Below, piece after piece: positions 24,398-35,175 of a stretch of DNA of 64,000 nt. The stretch comes from JALEFZ01 sp964564415 (GTDB taxonomy: Bacteria > Bacteroidota > Bacteroidia > J057): assembly GCA_964564415.1 (NCBI GenBank), contig CAZMAV010000008.1:1-64000 (forward strand). The letters are read 5' to 3'. The notes beneath the pieces are model-generated. The model had not been told where the DNA came from. It did no database searches and saw nothing but the letters and a program-made list of their open reading frames with translations. Each line of letters begins with the position of its first letter. Position 1 is the stretch's first letter. The translations under genes were made by a program, and so were the position numbers.

Positions 24398-25984
24398 ATG
24401 AATCGTAAAGAAGAAATTAAAAGGAGACGGACCTTCGCTGTCATTGCCCACCCGGATGCCGGCAAGACTACCCTTACCGAAAAACTCCTCCTTTTTGGAG
24501 GAGCCATCCAGACGGCCGGGGCAGTAAAGTCCAACAAAATAAAGAAGGGAACGACCTCTGACTTTATGGAGATCGAAAAACAGCGGGGCATCTCTGTGGC
24601 TACCTCCGTGATGGGCTTCGAATACCGGGGCCTACAGGTAAATATCCTTGATACCCCCGGCCACAAAGACTTTGCTGAGGATACCTATCGCACCCTCACC
24701 GCCGTAGACTCCGTCATCGTGGTGATCGACGTAGCCAAAGGTGTGGAGGAACAAACCGAAAAGCTCGTCGAAGTCTGCCGGATGCGCGACACTCCCATCA
24801 TGGTCTTTGTCAACAAACTCGATCGGGAAGGCAAGGACTCCTTAGAACTCCTCGACGAAATAGAAGAAAAGTTACAGCTCAACCCCATTCCCCTATCCTG
24901 GCCTGTAGGTATGGGAAAGAACTTTAAGGGTGTCTATTCGATGTTTGATAAAAACTTGGTCCTTTTTACTGCTCATGGGAAGCACATCGACCAGGATGCT
25001 ATGGTATTCGAGGACCTCAGCGATCCCCTGCTGGAAAATATGATAGGCGACTCTCCTGCCCGGCAGTTGAGAGAGGAGGTAGAGTTGATCGAGGGGGTTT
25101 ATCCTCCTTTTGACATGGCCACTTACAGAGAGGCCCAGGTATCCCCGGTCTTTTTTGGTTCTGCAGTCAATAACTTTGGGGTAAAGGAACTGCTGGACTG
25201 CTTTGTGCAAGTAGCCCCCTCTCCAGGGGAGTCTCTGACTGAGGAGCGTCCCATAGATCCCTTCGAGGAGCAATTTTCAGGTTTTGTATTTAAAATACAT
25301 GCCAACATTGATCCCAAGCATCGCAACAGGGTCGCCTTTGTCAGGGTTTGTTCAGGAAAATTCGAGCGGGGAAAGGCCTACAAACACATTCGACTGGGAA
25401 AAAACCTGAAGTTTTCCAATGCCACCACCTTTATGGCTTCGAAAAAAGAGATCGTTGAAGAAGCCTTTCCCGGTGATATTGTGGGCCTCTACGACACGGG
25501 CAATTTCAAAATCGGTGATTCCCTCACCGAGGGGGAAAGCCTCCACTTTACGGGCATTCCAAATTTTGCTCCCGAATTGTTTCGCTATGTCGAAAACGCC
25601 GATCCCATGAAGTCCAAGCAACTAGCCAAGGGCCTGGATCAACTGATGGATGAAGGAGTGGCCCAGCTATTTTTTCACCAATATACCAATCGCAAGCTCA
25701 TCGGGACAGTGGGTGCCCTTCAATTTGACGTGATTCAACATCGACTGAAAAATGAGTATGGGGCTACCTGTCGCTACGAAACAGCCTCTCTTCACAAAGC
25801 AGTTTGGATTACAGCCGAGGATCCTGCCGTCCTGAAAGCCTTTAGGACAAGGAAAGCCCGCAACATGGCGAAAGATAAACACGGAAACGACGTATTTTTG
25901 GCTGAAACTTCCTGGGATTTAAATTCTACCCAAGAATTGTTTCCCGATGTGAACTTTCATTTCACCAGTGAATTTTATTCTTAA
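24398..25984 (+). CDS. prfC: Peptide chain release factor 3
   Basis: The GTPase recycles RF1/RF2 from the ribosome after termination. 528 aa with AHPDAGKTTLTEK (G1, ~17-29), switch I around GTTSDFMEIEKQRGISV, DTPGHKDF (G3, ~88-95), NKLDREGKD (G4), and the EF-G-like domains to a complete C-terminus. Length is normal. ATG at 24398 is clear. It has no operon partner, and I see no clear promoter. Confidence 0.97.
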   Translation: MNRKEEIKRRRTFAVIAHPDAGKTTLTEKLLLFGGAIQTAGAVKSNKIKKGTTSDFMEIEKQRGISVATSVMGFEYRGLQVNILDTPGHKDFAEDTYRTLTAVDSVIVVIDVAKGVEEQTEKLVEVCRMRDTPIMVFVNKLDREGKDSLELLDEIEEKLQLNPIPLSWPVGMGKNFKGVYSMFDKNLVLFTAHGKHIDQDAMVFEDLSDPLLENMIGDSPARQLREEVELIEGVYPPFDMATYREAQVSPVFFGSAVNNFGVKELLDCFVQVAPSPGESLTEERPIDPFEEQFSGFVFKIHANIDPKHRNRVAFVRVCSGKFERGKAYKHIRLGKNLKFSNATTFMASKKEIVEEAFPGDIVGLYDTGNFKIGDSLTEGESLHFTGIPNFAPELFRYVENADPMKSKQLAKGLDQLMDEGVAQLFFHQYTNRKLIGTVGALQFDVIQHRLKNEYGATCRYETASLHKAVWITAEDPAVLKAFRTRKARNMAKDKHGNDVFLAETSWDLNSTQELFPDVNFHFTSEFYS

Positions 25985-26194
25985 TCATAAAAAACAGCTC
26001 CAAATTCTGCGTTTTAGCCTCCTAGGTGAAGTTTCTTGATAGAAGATTTACTTCTTTATAGTAAAAATTATTTTTAGGATAATATCTTCTTTCTCCTGTA
26101 AAAAATCCGGGTTAAAATTTCAAAATCGGGTTGCTTCGATGCGGTCCCTCTTGTAACTTATAAATAAAAGTTAAACGAGCGGGACTTTTGGTTT

Positions 26195-27106
26195 ATGCCA
26201 GTTTTTGAAGCCATAAAGAACAACGACCTTAGCTGCCTACATGCTTATCTTTCCGGGGGGGGCAATCCCGACCTGGTGGATGAATACGGCAATGGCTTGA
26301 TCCATCTGGCAATCTGTGATGGCAAACTGGCTACGGCTGAGGTTTTGCTGAGGCACGGGGCCTCCCCTTCTCTAGAGGATGGTTTTGGTAATCTTCCTCT
26401 TCATGTGGCTTGTATATATGGAGAATGGGAAGCCGCCAGACTTCTGGTGGGTTTTGGAGCAGAAATGGACGCCACCTCCGAAAAGCGTCCCTGGACCCCA
26501 TTGATGATCGCCCTCAATGAAAGGCATATTCATCTTGCCAATTGGCTCATTGAGATGGGGGCAAACACAGACTTTGTAGAGGAAGAAGAAGGTTGGACCC
26601 CTTTTTTGGTGGCCTGTGAGAATGGCCTGAAAGAGGTTAGCCTTGAAATGATCAAGAAGGGAGCTCACCTGGACGCTGCCATCAGGGCTGGAGATATCGC
26701 AGGCAGGTCTGCCATTCATCTGGTGGCTTATCACGGAGAAGTAGATCTAATAAAAGTCCTGGTGGAAGAAGGAGTAGATGTCAATGCCAAGCCCATCGGA
26801 GGGGGGCTGAGTGCCCTTCACTGGGCCGTCTACAACGATCATCAACCCTTGGTTGACTTCCTACTGGAGGTCGGTGCTGACCCCAACATGCCCGCTGCCG
26901 GTATCTACGATGACCGCACTCCTCTCCACTACGCCGTCACCTGTAAGCGAGGCCACATGCTTCCAGGCCTTCTCAGGCACGAGGCAGACCCCCTACAACC
27001 CGACATCCAGGGAAGGACAGCCCTGGATATTGCATGGCAGTTTTATCGGGAAGGCAGTAAGGGTATCTACAGAGATATGCTCGTCCTCCTGGAAGACTTC
27101 GCCTAA
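26195..27106 (+). CDS. Ankyrin-repeat protein
   Basis: The 303-aa protein consists of about eight ankyrin repeats (motifs G.GLIHLAICDGKLATAEVLLRHGA, GNLPLHVACIYGEWEAARLLV, WTPFLVACENGL, GRSAIHLVAYHGEVDLIKVLV, SALHWAVYNDHQPLVDFLLEVGADPN, RTPLHYAV) with no enzymatic domain. No signal peptide, so cytoplasmic. Ankyrin arrays mediate protein contacts; the partner is unknown. Upstream is an AT-rich 210-bp spacer with no strong promoter seen. Confidence 0.88.
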   Translation: MPVFEAIKNNDLSCLHAYLSGGGNPDLVDEYGNGLIHLAICDGKLATAEVLLRHGASPSLEDGFGNLPLHVACIYGEWEAARLLVGFGAEMDATSEKRPWTPLMIALNERHIHLANWLIEMGANTDFVEEEEGWTPFLVACENGLKEVSLEMIKKGAHLDAAIRAGDIAGRSAIHLVAYHGEVDLIKVLVEEGVDVNAKPIGGGLSALHWAVYNDHQPLVDFLLEVGADPNMPAAGIYDDRTPLHYAVTCKRGHMLPGLLRHEADPLQPDIQGRTALDIAWQFYREGSKGIYRDMLVLLEDFA

Positions 27107-27174
27107 GGTAAACCCTTTTTCTCCTCCACTTTGCTTTCTTCCCTCCCCAGGTCGATTAGGCAAAACATGAATGC

Positions 27175-27205
27175 CTTGTCATTTCTTCAACAATTGCTAA
27201 ATTGT
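27175..27205 (+). promoter_or_regulatory. Possible sigma-A promoter of the M43 protease gene
   Basis: CTTG at 27175-27178 and TAAATTGT at 27198-27205 are separated by 19 bp, the spacing of Bacteroidota TTTG/TAnnTTTG promoters, but both boxes deviate. It lies about 105 bp before the gene start. Confidence 0.25.
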
Positions 27206-27309
27206 GGAAAAAGTAACTACCTGATCTCCCTTCAAATACAGTAATTGATTTCAGTCCCTGCAACGGATCGATAGCTATCCTCAAATCATCACTCTACAAA
27301 CACGCAACT

Positions 27310-30300
27310 ATGTTTCGATCACTGGCCATCGCCGTGAGTTTGTGCTTGTTTTTCCAAGTATCCTTAGGTCAGGAAGCCAAATCTCCTGCCTATCACGGAG
27401 CTTCTCCCTTCCGCACCCTCGATCTCAAAGATCCTAAGGCCGGAAGCCTTCAGAAATCCACCAGCTTCGACTTCAATAAATTCACCAATGCCAAGTTTAT
27501 CCCCCCCAGAACGCGAAAGTGCGGAACTACCGATACCGAAAAGACCCGTTCCCTCAATCAGGCGGTAGAAACGGTAGAGCAGTTCGAGCAATGGATGGAG
27601 CGTAAAACCAACCTTTTTACCATGAACCAAAGGGCCTCCGCACGGGGACAGGAAGTCTATACCCTACCTGTAGTCGTCCATGTAATCTACAGCCGCCCAG
27701 AGGAAAACATATCTTCCGAGCAAATTCTCTCTCAGATTGAGGTGCTCAACGAGGATTATCGCAGAACTAATGAGGATCAGGACCAGACTCCAAGGGAGTT
27801 TCGCAGGATAGCTGTCGATACCGGCATAGAATTTTGCATGGCCTCTATTGATCCTAATGGCAATCCCACCGATGGCATAAACCGTGTCTCCATGTCCGGA
27901 GCCCCATTTACGGAGTCCTTTATGAATGGAGTTGTCAAACCTCAGACCATTTGGGACCCCACGAGGTACATGAACATCTGGGTGGCCAACCTCTCCAATG
28001 GCATCCTGGGTTTTGCTCAATTTCCCGAATCGGGCAACCTCGTAGGACTGCCCGGAGCACCTGGAGGAACCAAAACCGACGGAGTTGTCCTCAACTACCT
28101 GGCTATGGGAACCACTGGCACAGCTATCGCCCCCTTCAATCACGGGCGAACTGCCACCCATGAGGTGGGCCATTTTTTGGGTTTGAGACATATCTGGGGC
28201 GATGGCCCCTGCGGAAAAGATGATTTCTGTGATGATACCCCTGAAGCAGGACAACCCACCTTCAACTGTCCCCCTACTGGCATCAGTTGTAATGGAGAAC
28301 GGGCCATGATTGAAAACTTCATGGACTATACCGATGATGCCTGCATGAACCTATTTACCAACAGCCAGCGGCTACGCATGCGGACCGTCATGGAAAGCAG
28401 TCCAAGGCGACAGTCCCTGCTCAACTCCAAGGCTTGCGGAGCTGGCGTCCTCCCACCAGAGCCAGATTTTACTGCCGATGTACGCCTGGGCTTTGCCGGC
28501 CTGAGAGTTCAATTTACAGATGAGAGCAGCCACGAGCCAGAAACCTGGAACTGGAGTTTTCCCGGTGGACGTCCTTCCTCCTCCGGAAGATCCGATCCGA
28601 GGGTTACCTACAAAGAACCCGGGGTCTACCGCGTTTCTCTTACTGTAGCAAACCGTGGAGGAAGCAAAAGCATCAGCAAGGAAGGCTTTATCGAGGTTTT
28701 GGCTACCTACGATACCATACCCTATCTCCTGACCTTTGAAGGGGAAACTTTTCCGCCTAAACACAGCATCCTTCGCAATATTCAGGATGATAAGTACCAA
28801 TGGAAGCGTACAGAAAAAGTGAGTGGAAGAGGCCAGGGAAGGGCATCCCTCATGATCAATCACTTTGACAACAACCTGCTCAATTCCTCCGATTGGTTTG
28901 TCTCACCTCTGCTAAAAGTAAATCAGGAGGGAAAGATGGTCCTCAGTTTTGACTTGGCCTATGCCCCCTTTAATGATAACTATACCGATACCCTGGGGGT
29001 CTTTATTGCCACGGATTACGGCACGACCTTTAAGAACATCTATTACAAGGGAGGCAAGACCCTCAGTAGTAGGGAAGAAAATGAGATTCAGAAAGCTTTT
29101 GTGCCCCAGAGCCAAGACTGGAAGAGAGAAATCATTGACCTGAGCGCTTATCAGAACTTCGAAACTGTCCAGGTGGCTTTTGTCAGCTTCAATGGGCATG
29201 GCAATAATTTGTTCCTAGACAATGTCTACCTGGGCCCTGAACAAGGCAGCGGTTTTGAGCCTAGCTTTACCCAAAATAGTGCAAGCCTCTGCCCAGGACA
29301 GTCCGTTACTTTTGAAGACCAGACTAAAGGTAAGGTGGAGAAAAGAATCTGGTCCTTCCCCGGAGGATTTCCCGCCAGCGATACAGGTAAAACTCCCCAG
29401 GTACGCTATGACAGCGCGGGGACCTACGATGTAAGCCTCACCATCATCAATGAATACGGTGAGCGTAGCACCGAGAAAAGAAATGCCATACGCATAAGCC
29501 AGAGTCCTGACATTAGCCTAAAAGCCACCAAGACACGGATATGTAAGGGGGAAGCCATCGAACTCATCGCCGAAGCCGATGTCCCGTATAAGTGGTACCT
29601 CGAACCCGGTATCCCTCCCCCTCTCGGCGATCGGATCACGCTCAACCCAAAAAAGGATTTTGTCTACCGCATCGAAACCCTGGGCCCGGGAGCCTGTAAA
29701 GCCAAAGCCGAAGTAGCCGTACGGGTAGACCAGGAAAAGACCCTGACCCTCACTCCTCCAAGTAAAAAAATCTGTAAGGGAGAATCTGTGGACATTCATG
29801 CTACGGGAGCCATCTCCTATCATTGGCTCCCTACCATGGGCCTCAGCAGCCCAAACAGTGGAATCACCAAGGCCAGCCCTACCCTTACGACCACCTATGT
29901 CGTCACAGGAACCACTGTCGAGGGCTGTGTCATCCAGGATTCGGTGACCATCGAAGTTCAGGGTGGCCCCGAAAACCTGGACCTTAAAGCCAGTAAGCAA
30001 AAAATTTGTCAGGGAGAAAAAATTAGCCTAAAAGCTCAGGGAGCTTCCAGCTACAACTGGTCGCCCTCCACGGGCCTCAATAAGACAGATGGAGCCAGCG
30101 TAACGGCTCGCCCCGATCAAAGCACCACTTACCGGGTCTCTGGCATTACCTCCAATGGATGTGAAGCCTCACGTTCCCTGACCATAGAAGTCGATCCGGG
30201 ACCAGCGCTTCAGGTGATGGCCGCCCAGAAGATCCTCTGTCCCGGCGAAGAAGTCTTTCTCAATGCCTCTGGGGCAGATTCCTATACTTGGATCGCCGGG

Positions 30301-32850
30301 GAAGGCCTGCTCGACAGAAATGGCCCTGCGGTCTACGCCAGACCTCTCAGACCCACCACCTACACCTTAGTTGGCAAGACAGGATTTAACTGTACCGATA
30401 CCGCGAGGGTGGAAGTGGAAGTCCTGCCCGCATCCAGAATTGAGCTGAGGTCCAGCAAGTCTTCTGCCTGCCTGGGAGAATCAATCACCGTATTTGCCGA
30501 GGGTGGCAATCGCTATCAATGGTTTCAGGATGGCAACCGACTAGACCTCTCCCTCAGAACTCAGGAATACAGCACCATCCTTTATGACCCCACCAAGATC
30601 ACTGTGCTGGGTAGGGATGAGCGGGGCTGCGAATCACAAGCCTCCATAGATATTGCCCTGACCAATAGCCAGGTCGAGACTTTTGCAGACTTCGAAGCTT
30701 CCCGCTCAGTCACCTGTGCGGGTCAGGAAATAGAATTTCGTTCTCTCAGCAGGGGGGCCACCCAGTTTTTTTGGGAATTTAAAGGAGGAACACCACGTAC
30801 ATCCACCGAGGAAAACCCTGTTGTGGTTTTTGAAGAGGAGGGCTTTTATGATGTCTCCCTTGTAGTCAGGGGATGTGATGGTAGAGCCAAAGAAGAAACC
30901 AAGGAGGGTTATATCGTAATTTCTCAGCCCTTTGAATTTGAGTTGAGTGAGGAAGTCGTCAATATCTGCAAGGGAAGCGATTTCACAGTAAAGGCCAAAG
31001 GTGCAAGAACCTATGAGTGGTTTCCCTCCGACGGACTGGACCAGAGCCAGAGTTCAAGGGTGAGGTTAAGTCCCAGGAGAGATATGACCTATACTGTGAT
31101 AGGAACGAGTGATCATGGGTGTATCTCAGAAAAAACACTACAGGTCAACCTGACCAGTGCTTCTGATCCTGTGCAGATCGAAAATATCTCTCCCGTCATC
31201 TGTGAAGGAGAAGCCGTCAGCCTCAGGGTCAATGACCCGGGCATTGACCTAAAATGGGAGCCTTCCAGAGATATCGAAACCTCGGGAAATGGGGCCGTAC
31301 TGGCCACTCCTTCTAATACGACCCTCTACACTGTGAGCCGCACCGATATTGACGGATGCCAATCTCAGGATACCATCACTGTCAAGGTATTGCCCAAGAC
31401 CAACCTTACCCTCATCCCCGAAAAAGTAGAAATTTGTCCCGGCAACCAGACTACCCTCAAGGTCCTGAATGAAGGAGTCTTTACATGGGCCCCGGCCTAT
31501 GGGCTCTCCAGTACCCTGGGCCAGGAAGTCATCGCCTATCCGGGAGAAACGACAACCTACACTGTAAGTGGCAAGGATGAAAGCGGATGCCCCAGCGAAG
31601 GGAGGGTAATAGTCGAGGTCAAAAGTCCTTCCAGCATACAAATAAGGGCTAGCAAGGAACAATTATGTTTGGGAGACAGCACTGCCATCACGGTCAGCGG
31701 AGCCAGCAATGTCAGTTGGAGTCCCTCCCGTGGACTCAGCCAGGACAGGGGTTCACGGATCATGGCCTTCCCCAGGGAGACCACCACCTACACCCTTACT
31801 TCTGCCAATGATGAATGCAGTGCCGAAAAAGATATTACCATAGAGGTAGTAGAAGCCGAACCTGTATTGATAGAGCCATCCCAGGCCGAAATATGTCAGG
31901 GCGATACCTTAACCCTCCTGGCCAGTAATTCTTCCAGCTACGAATGGGAGTACGCCGAGGGTATATCCAATAACTTTGGCCCAGAGGTTCAAGTCTTCCC
32001 CAGGCAAACAACCTCCTTCACTGTATCCGGTTATGACTCTCATGGCTGTAACAGCCGGGGTTCTGTTACAGTAACTGTAAGAGAGGGAGATTTCATTGAG
32101 GCAGAGGCATCTGCAGCCAGTTTCTGTGAAGGAGATGGGGAAATATCTCTGTCTGCCCGGGGTGGAGTTAGCTACCGATGGCTGCCTGCAAGTGGATACC
32201 TCGGCAACACAAGAGGAATAGAAGTGAAGGTAGCCCCCGAAGAATTGACCATCTACAAAGTCGTAGGTGAGGATGAATTTGGATGTAAGGATACGGCCAT
32301 AGTAAAGGTGGGTGTAGGTTCACCCCTGGCGGACTTTAGGGCTTCACGGACGGAAATCGATCTCGCCAAAGAAGAAGAGAGTGGAGCCGTAGCCTTCACT
32401 GACCTCACCCCCAATGCAGAAAGTTGGCTTTGGGACTTTGGCGATGGATCTGTCTCCCGCGACCAGGACCCCCAGCATATCTACACCCAACCCGGCAACT
32501 ACACTGTAACCCTACAGGTGAGCGATGGAACTTGTTCGGCGACGGCCACCGAACAGATTACTGTCAAGAATTCAAGTAGCCTCTTTGACATCAGCGAAGA
32601 TGGAAATATTAAGGTAAATGAGGGAGATCAGAACGGGCTCTTCCTCCTCAGCATTGAAAGTCCTCGTCCTATGGCCCTGGAAGTCAGGCTTCTTAATGCG
32701 CAAGGGGCACAGTTGCTCGCCGGTATCCTCCAAGTAAACGAAGGAATCTACCAACAAGAAATCAACCTCATCGGCTATGAAAAAGGGACCTATACCTTAC
32801 AGATTCTGGATGGGGCGGATATCAAAAACCTGGAATTGAATTACGATTGA
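27310..32850 (+). CDS. Large secreted M43 metalloprotease with PKD and Ig-like modules
   Basis: 1846 aa. Signal peptide (MFRSLAIAVSLCLFFQVSLGQ), then a pappalysin-type (M43) catalytic domain with the zinc motif HEVGHFLGLRH at residues 284-294, followed by GDGPCG and a Met-turn-like ENFMDYTDDAC. Next: a PKD domain (~385-470), a MAM/jelly-roll-like region (~475-645), a second PKD (~650-720), about eleven Ig-like modules of 70-80 residues built around (I/L)C.GE....A.GA..Y.W.P..GL....G..V.A.P..TTTY.V.G....GC, a PKD inserted among them (~1135-1215), a final PKD (~1675-1745) and a C-terminal tail compatible with type IX sorting. An exported, probably surface-retained protease. Substrate not predictable. 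Confidence 0.92.
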   Translation: MFRSLAIAVSLCLFFQVSLGQEAKSPAYHGASPFRTLDLKDPKAGSLQKSTSFDFNKFTNAKFIPPRTRKCGTTDTEKTRSLNQAVETVEQFEQWMERKTNLFTMNQRASARGQEVYTLPVVVHVIYSRPEENISSEQILSQIEVLNEDYRRTNEDQDQTPREFRRIAVDTGIEFCMASIDPNGNPTDGINRVSMSGAPFTESFMNGVVKPQTIWDPTRYMNIWVANLSNGILGFAQFPESGNLVGLPGAPGGTKTDGVVLNYLAMGTTGTAIAPFNHGRTATHEVGHFLGLRHIWGDGPCGKDDFCDDTPEAGQPTFNCPPTGISCNGERAMIENFMDYTDDACMNLFTNSQRLRMRTVMESSPRRQSLLNSKACGAGVLPPEPDFTADVRLGFAGLRVQFTDESSHEPETWNWSFPGGRPSSSGRSDPRVTYKEPGVYRVSLTVANRGGSKSISKEGFIEVLATYDTIPYLLTFEGETFPPKHSILRNIQDDKYQWKRTEKVSGRGQGRASLMINHFDNNLLNSSDWFVSPLLKVNQEGKMVLSFDLAYAPFNDNYTDTLGVFIATDYGTTFKNIYYKGGKTLSSREENEIQKAFVPQSQDWKREIIDLSAYQNFETVQVAFVSFNGHGNNLFLDNVYLGPEQGSGFEPSFTQNSASLCPGQSVTFEDQTKGKVEKRIWSFPGGFPASDTGKTPQVRYDSAGTYDVSLTIINEYGERSTEKRNAIRISQSPDISLKATKTRICKGEAIELIAEADVPYKWYLEPGIPPPLGDRITLNPKKDFVYRIETLGPGACKAKAEVAVRVDQEKTLTLTPPSKKICKGESVDIHATGAISYHWLPTMGLSSPNSGITKASPTLTTTYVVTGTTVEGCVIQDSVTIEVQGGPENLDLKASKQKICQGEKISLKAQGASSYNWSPSTGLNKTDGASVTARPDQSTTYRVSGITSNGCEASRSLTIEVDPGPALQVMAAQKILCPGEEVFLNASGADSYTWIAGEGLLDRNGPAVYARPLRPTTYTLVGKTGFNCTDTARVEVEVLPASRIELRSSKSSACLGESITVFAEGGNRYQWFQDGNRLDLSLRTQEYSTILYDPTKITVLGRDERGCESQASIDIALTNSQVETFADFEASRSVTCAGQEIEFRSLSRGATQFFWEFKGGTPRTSTEENPVVVFEEEGFYDVSLVVRGCDGRAKEETKEGYIVISQPFEFELSEEVVNICKGSDFTVKAKGARTYEWFPSDGLDQSQSSRVRLSPRRDMTYTVIGTSDHGCISEKTLQVNLTSASDPVQIENISPVICEGEAVSLRVNDPGIDLKWEPSRDIETSGNGAVLATPSNTTLYTVSRTDIDGCQSQDTITVKVLPKTNLTLIPEKVEICPGNQTTLKVLNEGVFTWAPAYGLSSTLGQEVIAYPGETTTYTVSGKDESGCPSEGRVIVEVKSPSSIQIRASKEQLCLGDSTAITVSGASNVSWSPSRGLSQDRGSRIMAFPRETTTYTLTSANDECSAEKDITIEVVEAEPVLIEPSQAEICQGDTLTLLASNSSSYEWEYAEGISNNFGPEVQVFPRQTTSFTVSGYDSHGCNSRGSVTVTVREGDFIEAEASAASFCEGDGEISLSARGGVSYRWLPASGYLGNTRGIEVKVAPEELTIYKVVGEDEFGCKDTAIVKVGVGSPLADFRASRTEIDLAKEEESGAVAFTDLTPNAESWLWDFGDGSVSRDQDPQHIYTQPGNYTVTLQVSDGTCSATATEQITVKNSSSLFDISEDGNIKVNEGDQNGLFLLSIESPRPMALEVRLLNAQGAQLLAGILQVNEGIYQQEINLIGYEKGTYTLQILDGADIKNLELNYD

Positions 32851-32879
32851 CATCTTTCAATATAAGAAGACAGCAAAAA

Positions 32880-32913
32880 GCCTCGATTCGTTATGAATCG
32901 AGGCCTTACTTTT
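32880..32913 (+). terminator. Terminator after the M43 protease
   Basis: GCCTCGATTC (32880-32889) pairs perfectly with GAATCGAGGC (32895-32904) around GTTAT, followed by CTTACTTTT. The T tract is modest and the structure may also serve the convergent Bax-inhibitor gene. Confidence 0.7.
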
Positions 32914-32967
32914 AATCTTTACCTATTGGCAGAATATCAATAGGCTTTATCTTCTTACTCCTTGGAA

Positions 32968-33693
32968 TTAATCCCTTCCACCGAAGAACCTCAGGAGGAA
33001 GAGGAAAAGGTTGATGAAGTCGAGATAGAGCTGAAGAGCACCGATGAGGGCAATTTTCTTGCTGGAATCCTCCTCGGGATCTACAGAACCTCCTATACGC
33101 AGCATTTTTTGGGTATCATAGGCGGTGAGTCCTGAAAAAATCAAGACGCCTACGCCAGATATGATATAGTCAAAGGTATCCGACTGGAGAAAAAAGTTGA
33201 CCACCATGGAAATGATCAGTCCGATCAGAGCCATATAAAGGATAGAGGAATATTTGCTGAGGTCGATCTTGGTCGTATAACCCAGCAGCGCCATAGAAAT
33301 GAAGGTACCCGCAGTGATAAAAAAGGTGTTTGCGATGCTACCCATAGAGTAAACGGCAAAAATCACCGAGAGGGTAATTCCATTTATAATGGCATAACTT
33401 CCAAAAGCAGCGGTTGCCTGTCCCAAACTCATTTTGTGTACCCGGGCACTCAGGAAAAAGACCAGAGCTAAAGGAGCAAAAAGAGTGATGTAAAAGACAA
33501 TTTTATTTTGGATAAAAAATTGCCACAAAGCGGGCGTCTGAAAAACGAGCCAAGCTGTCAATCCGGTCAGCGCCAGGCCAATAGCCATGTTGGTAAATAC
33601 ATTTCTCAGAAAAGCATTGGCCATCTCATCCGTGAAAGGCTTGGAAGATGGCTGAAAAGGTTCTGCTGTATTTCTGTATCTAGAGTCTTCCAT
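32968..33693 (-). CDS. Bax inhibitor-1/YccA family membrane protein
   Basis: 241 aa with seven predicted membrane helices, the BI-1 fold. The C-terminal signature LTAYDTQKM (about residues 189-197, in GLTAYDTQKMLRI) and the last helix with LYLDFINLFLFLLRFFGG are diagnostic. Family members leak Ca2+ or act in membrane-stress protection; the bacterial role is unclear. Monocistronic, start at 33691-33693 before an AT-rich stretch. Confidence 0.93.
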   Translation of the reverse strand: MEDSRYRNTAEPFQPSSKPFTDEMANAFLRNVFTNMAIGLALTGLTAWLVFQTPALWQFFIQNKIVFYITLFAPLALVFFLSARVHKMSLGQATAAFGSYAIINGITLSVIFAVYSMGSIANTFFITAGTFISMALLGYTTKIDLSKYSSILYMALIGLIISMVVNFFLQSDTFDYIISGVGVLIFSGLTAYDTQKMLRIGGSVDPEEDSSKKIALIGALQLYLDFINLFLFLLRFFGGRD

Positions 33694-33955
33694 TAATTAA
33701 TTTTGTTACTTTGTACTGTAGACACGATAATACGAATAAATCGAGACAAAGGATATAAAAATATTCAATGAATCTGAGCCCTCCACCCAGAATTTTGGCA
33801 TTGGCCCCTGGCCCATTCTTTAAACAGACATTCCTTAAAAAATCCTCGGGAGTCTTGGAGGCTTTTAGCCCAATCCTTTGTAAAATAGAGGAGGATTGAA
33901 TCAGAATTCTTTGCACTCGCTTACATACGTATGAGTGCCAAATTTCTATGGAACC

Positions 33956-35089
33956 ATGAAGTTATTTTGTAGACTTACCTTTTCTATTGTCCTCCTATTT
34001 TTGTCCTCTTGCATCAGTGTCAACAGGGCCGAGAAGAAAGTTACTCCCCTCCCCCTGGATGACATAAAGCTTCCCACTGGCTTTGAAATCAGCATTTTTG
34101 CAGAAGGAATCGACAATGCACGGTCCCTGGCTTTGGGGACTCAGGGAACCATCTTTGCCTCTACCCGCAACCTGGATAGGGTCTATGCCCTGCTTGATAC
34201 AGATCAGGATGGAAAGGCCGATCAAAGCTATGTGGTAGCCAAGGGCCTTAAAGTCCCCAATGGCCTGGCCTTTCGGGATGAAGACCTCTACATCGCAGAA
34301 ATCGATAAAATATGGAGACTGGAAGGCATCGAAGACCGCCTTGCCAATCCTCCTTCCCCTGTCCTTGTCGCCGATGGTTTTCCCGATGATCGCATGCATG
34401 GCTGGAAATATCTCGGTTTCGGGCCGGAGGGCAAACTCTACATGCCCATAGGTGCTCCCTGCAACATTTGTGAACGAGAAAAGGAGATGTATTCTACCAT
34501 TCTTAGGATGAATCCGGATGGCAGCGAGCAGGAAATTTTTGCAGAAGGAATACGCAATTCCGTAGGCTTCGACTGGCATCCCGAAACCCAGGAACTCTGG
34601 TTTACAGAAAACGGGAGGGACATGCTCGGCGATGATATTCCCAATGACGAACTCAACCACGCCCCTCGCGAAGGCCTTCACTTTGGCTATCCCTACTGCC
34701 ATGCAGGTGATATCCCCGATCCTCGCTACGGAAAGGGAAAGCGCTGCGGGGACTACCGCGCCCCTGTACAGAAGTTAGGTCCTCACGTCGCTGCATTGGG
34801 CATGAAATTTTATACCGGTGAGATGTTTCCCAAGGATTTTAAGAAGCGAATCCTCATTGCCGAGCACGGTTCCTGGAACCGAAAAATCCCCATTGGTTAT
34901 CGACTTACCATGGTGAGCCTTGATGGGGACCGCTCCCTGGGCTACGAAGTATTTGCAGAAGGGTGGCTGAGGGAGGGAGAAGCATGGGGCAGGCCCGTGG
35001 ACCTCTTACAACTGCCCGACGGCTCCCTCCTGGTTTCCGATGATTTTGCCGATGTCATATATCGAATCACCTACCAGCAAAAAGGCTAG
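33956..35089 (+). CDS. Sorbosone-dehydrogenase-like (PQQ-type propeller) lipoprotein
   Basis: The 377-aa six-bladed propeller of the soluble quinoprotein glucose/sorbosone dehydrogenase group. Signal peptide with a lipobox (FLSSC, Cys 19), then LPTGFEISIFAEG, VPNGLAFRD, the small Cys pair GAPCNICERE, AEGIRNSVGFDWHPET, ELWFTENGRDMLGDD, PYCHAGD, LGMKFYTG, LVSDDFADVIYRI. These fit enzymes that use PQQ with c-type electron acceptors, although no cytochrome domain is fused. The frame opens with GTG at 33935, but ATG 33956 gives the proper signal peptide. Adjacent downstream is another lipoprotein. Confidence 0.9.
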   Translation: MKLFCRLTFSIVLLFLSSCISVNRAEKKVTPLPLDDIKLPTGFEISIFAEGIDNARSLALGTQGTIFASTRNLDRVYALLDTDQDGKADQSYVVAKGLKVPNGLAFRDEDLYIAEIDKIWRLEGIEDRLANPPSPVLVADGFPDDRMHGWKYLGFGPEGKLYMPIGAPCNICEREKEMYSTILRMNPDGSEQEIFAEGIRNSVGFDWHPETQELWFTENGRDMLGDDIPNDELNHAPREGLHFGYPYCHAGDIPDPRYGKGKRCGDYRAPVQKLGPHVAALGMKFYTGEMFPKDFKKRILIAEHGSWNRKIPIGYRLTMVSLDGDRSLGYEVFAEGWLREGEAWGRPVDLLQLPDGSLLVSDDFADVIYRITYQQKG

Positions 35090-35175
35090 CAGCCTCGAAA
35101 TTTCAATGCATCACAGCAGGACTTTTTCCCTAATTTTTTACCACCTTTACCTTTCAAATTTATTTTGAAAAAATT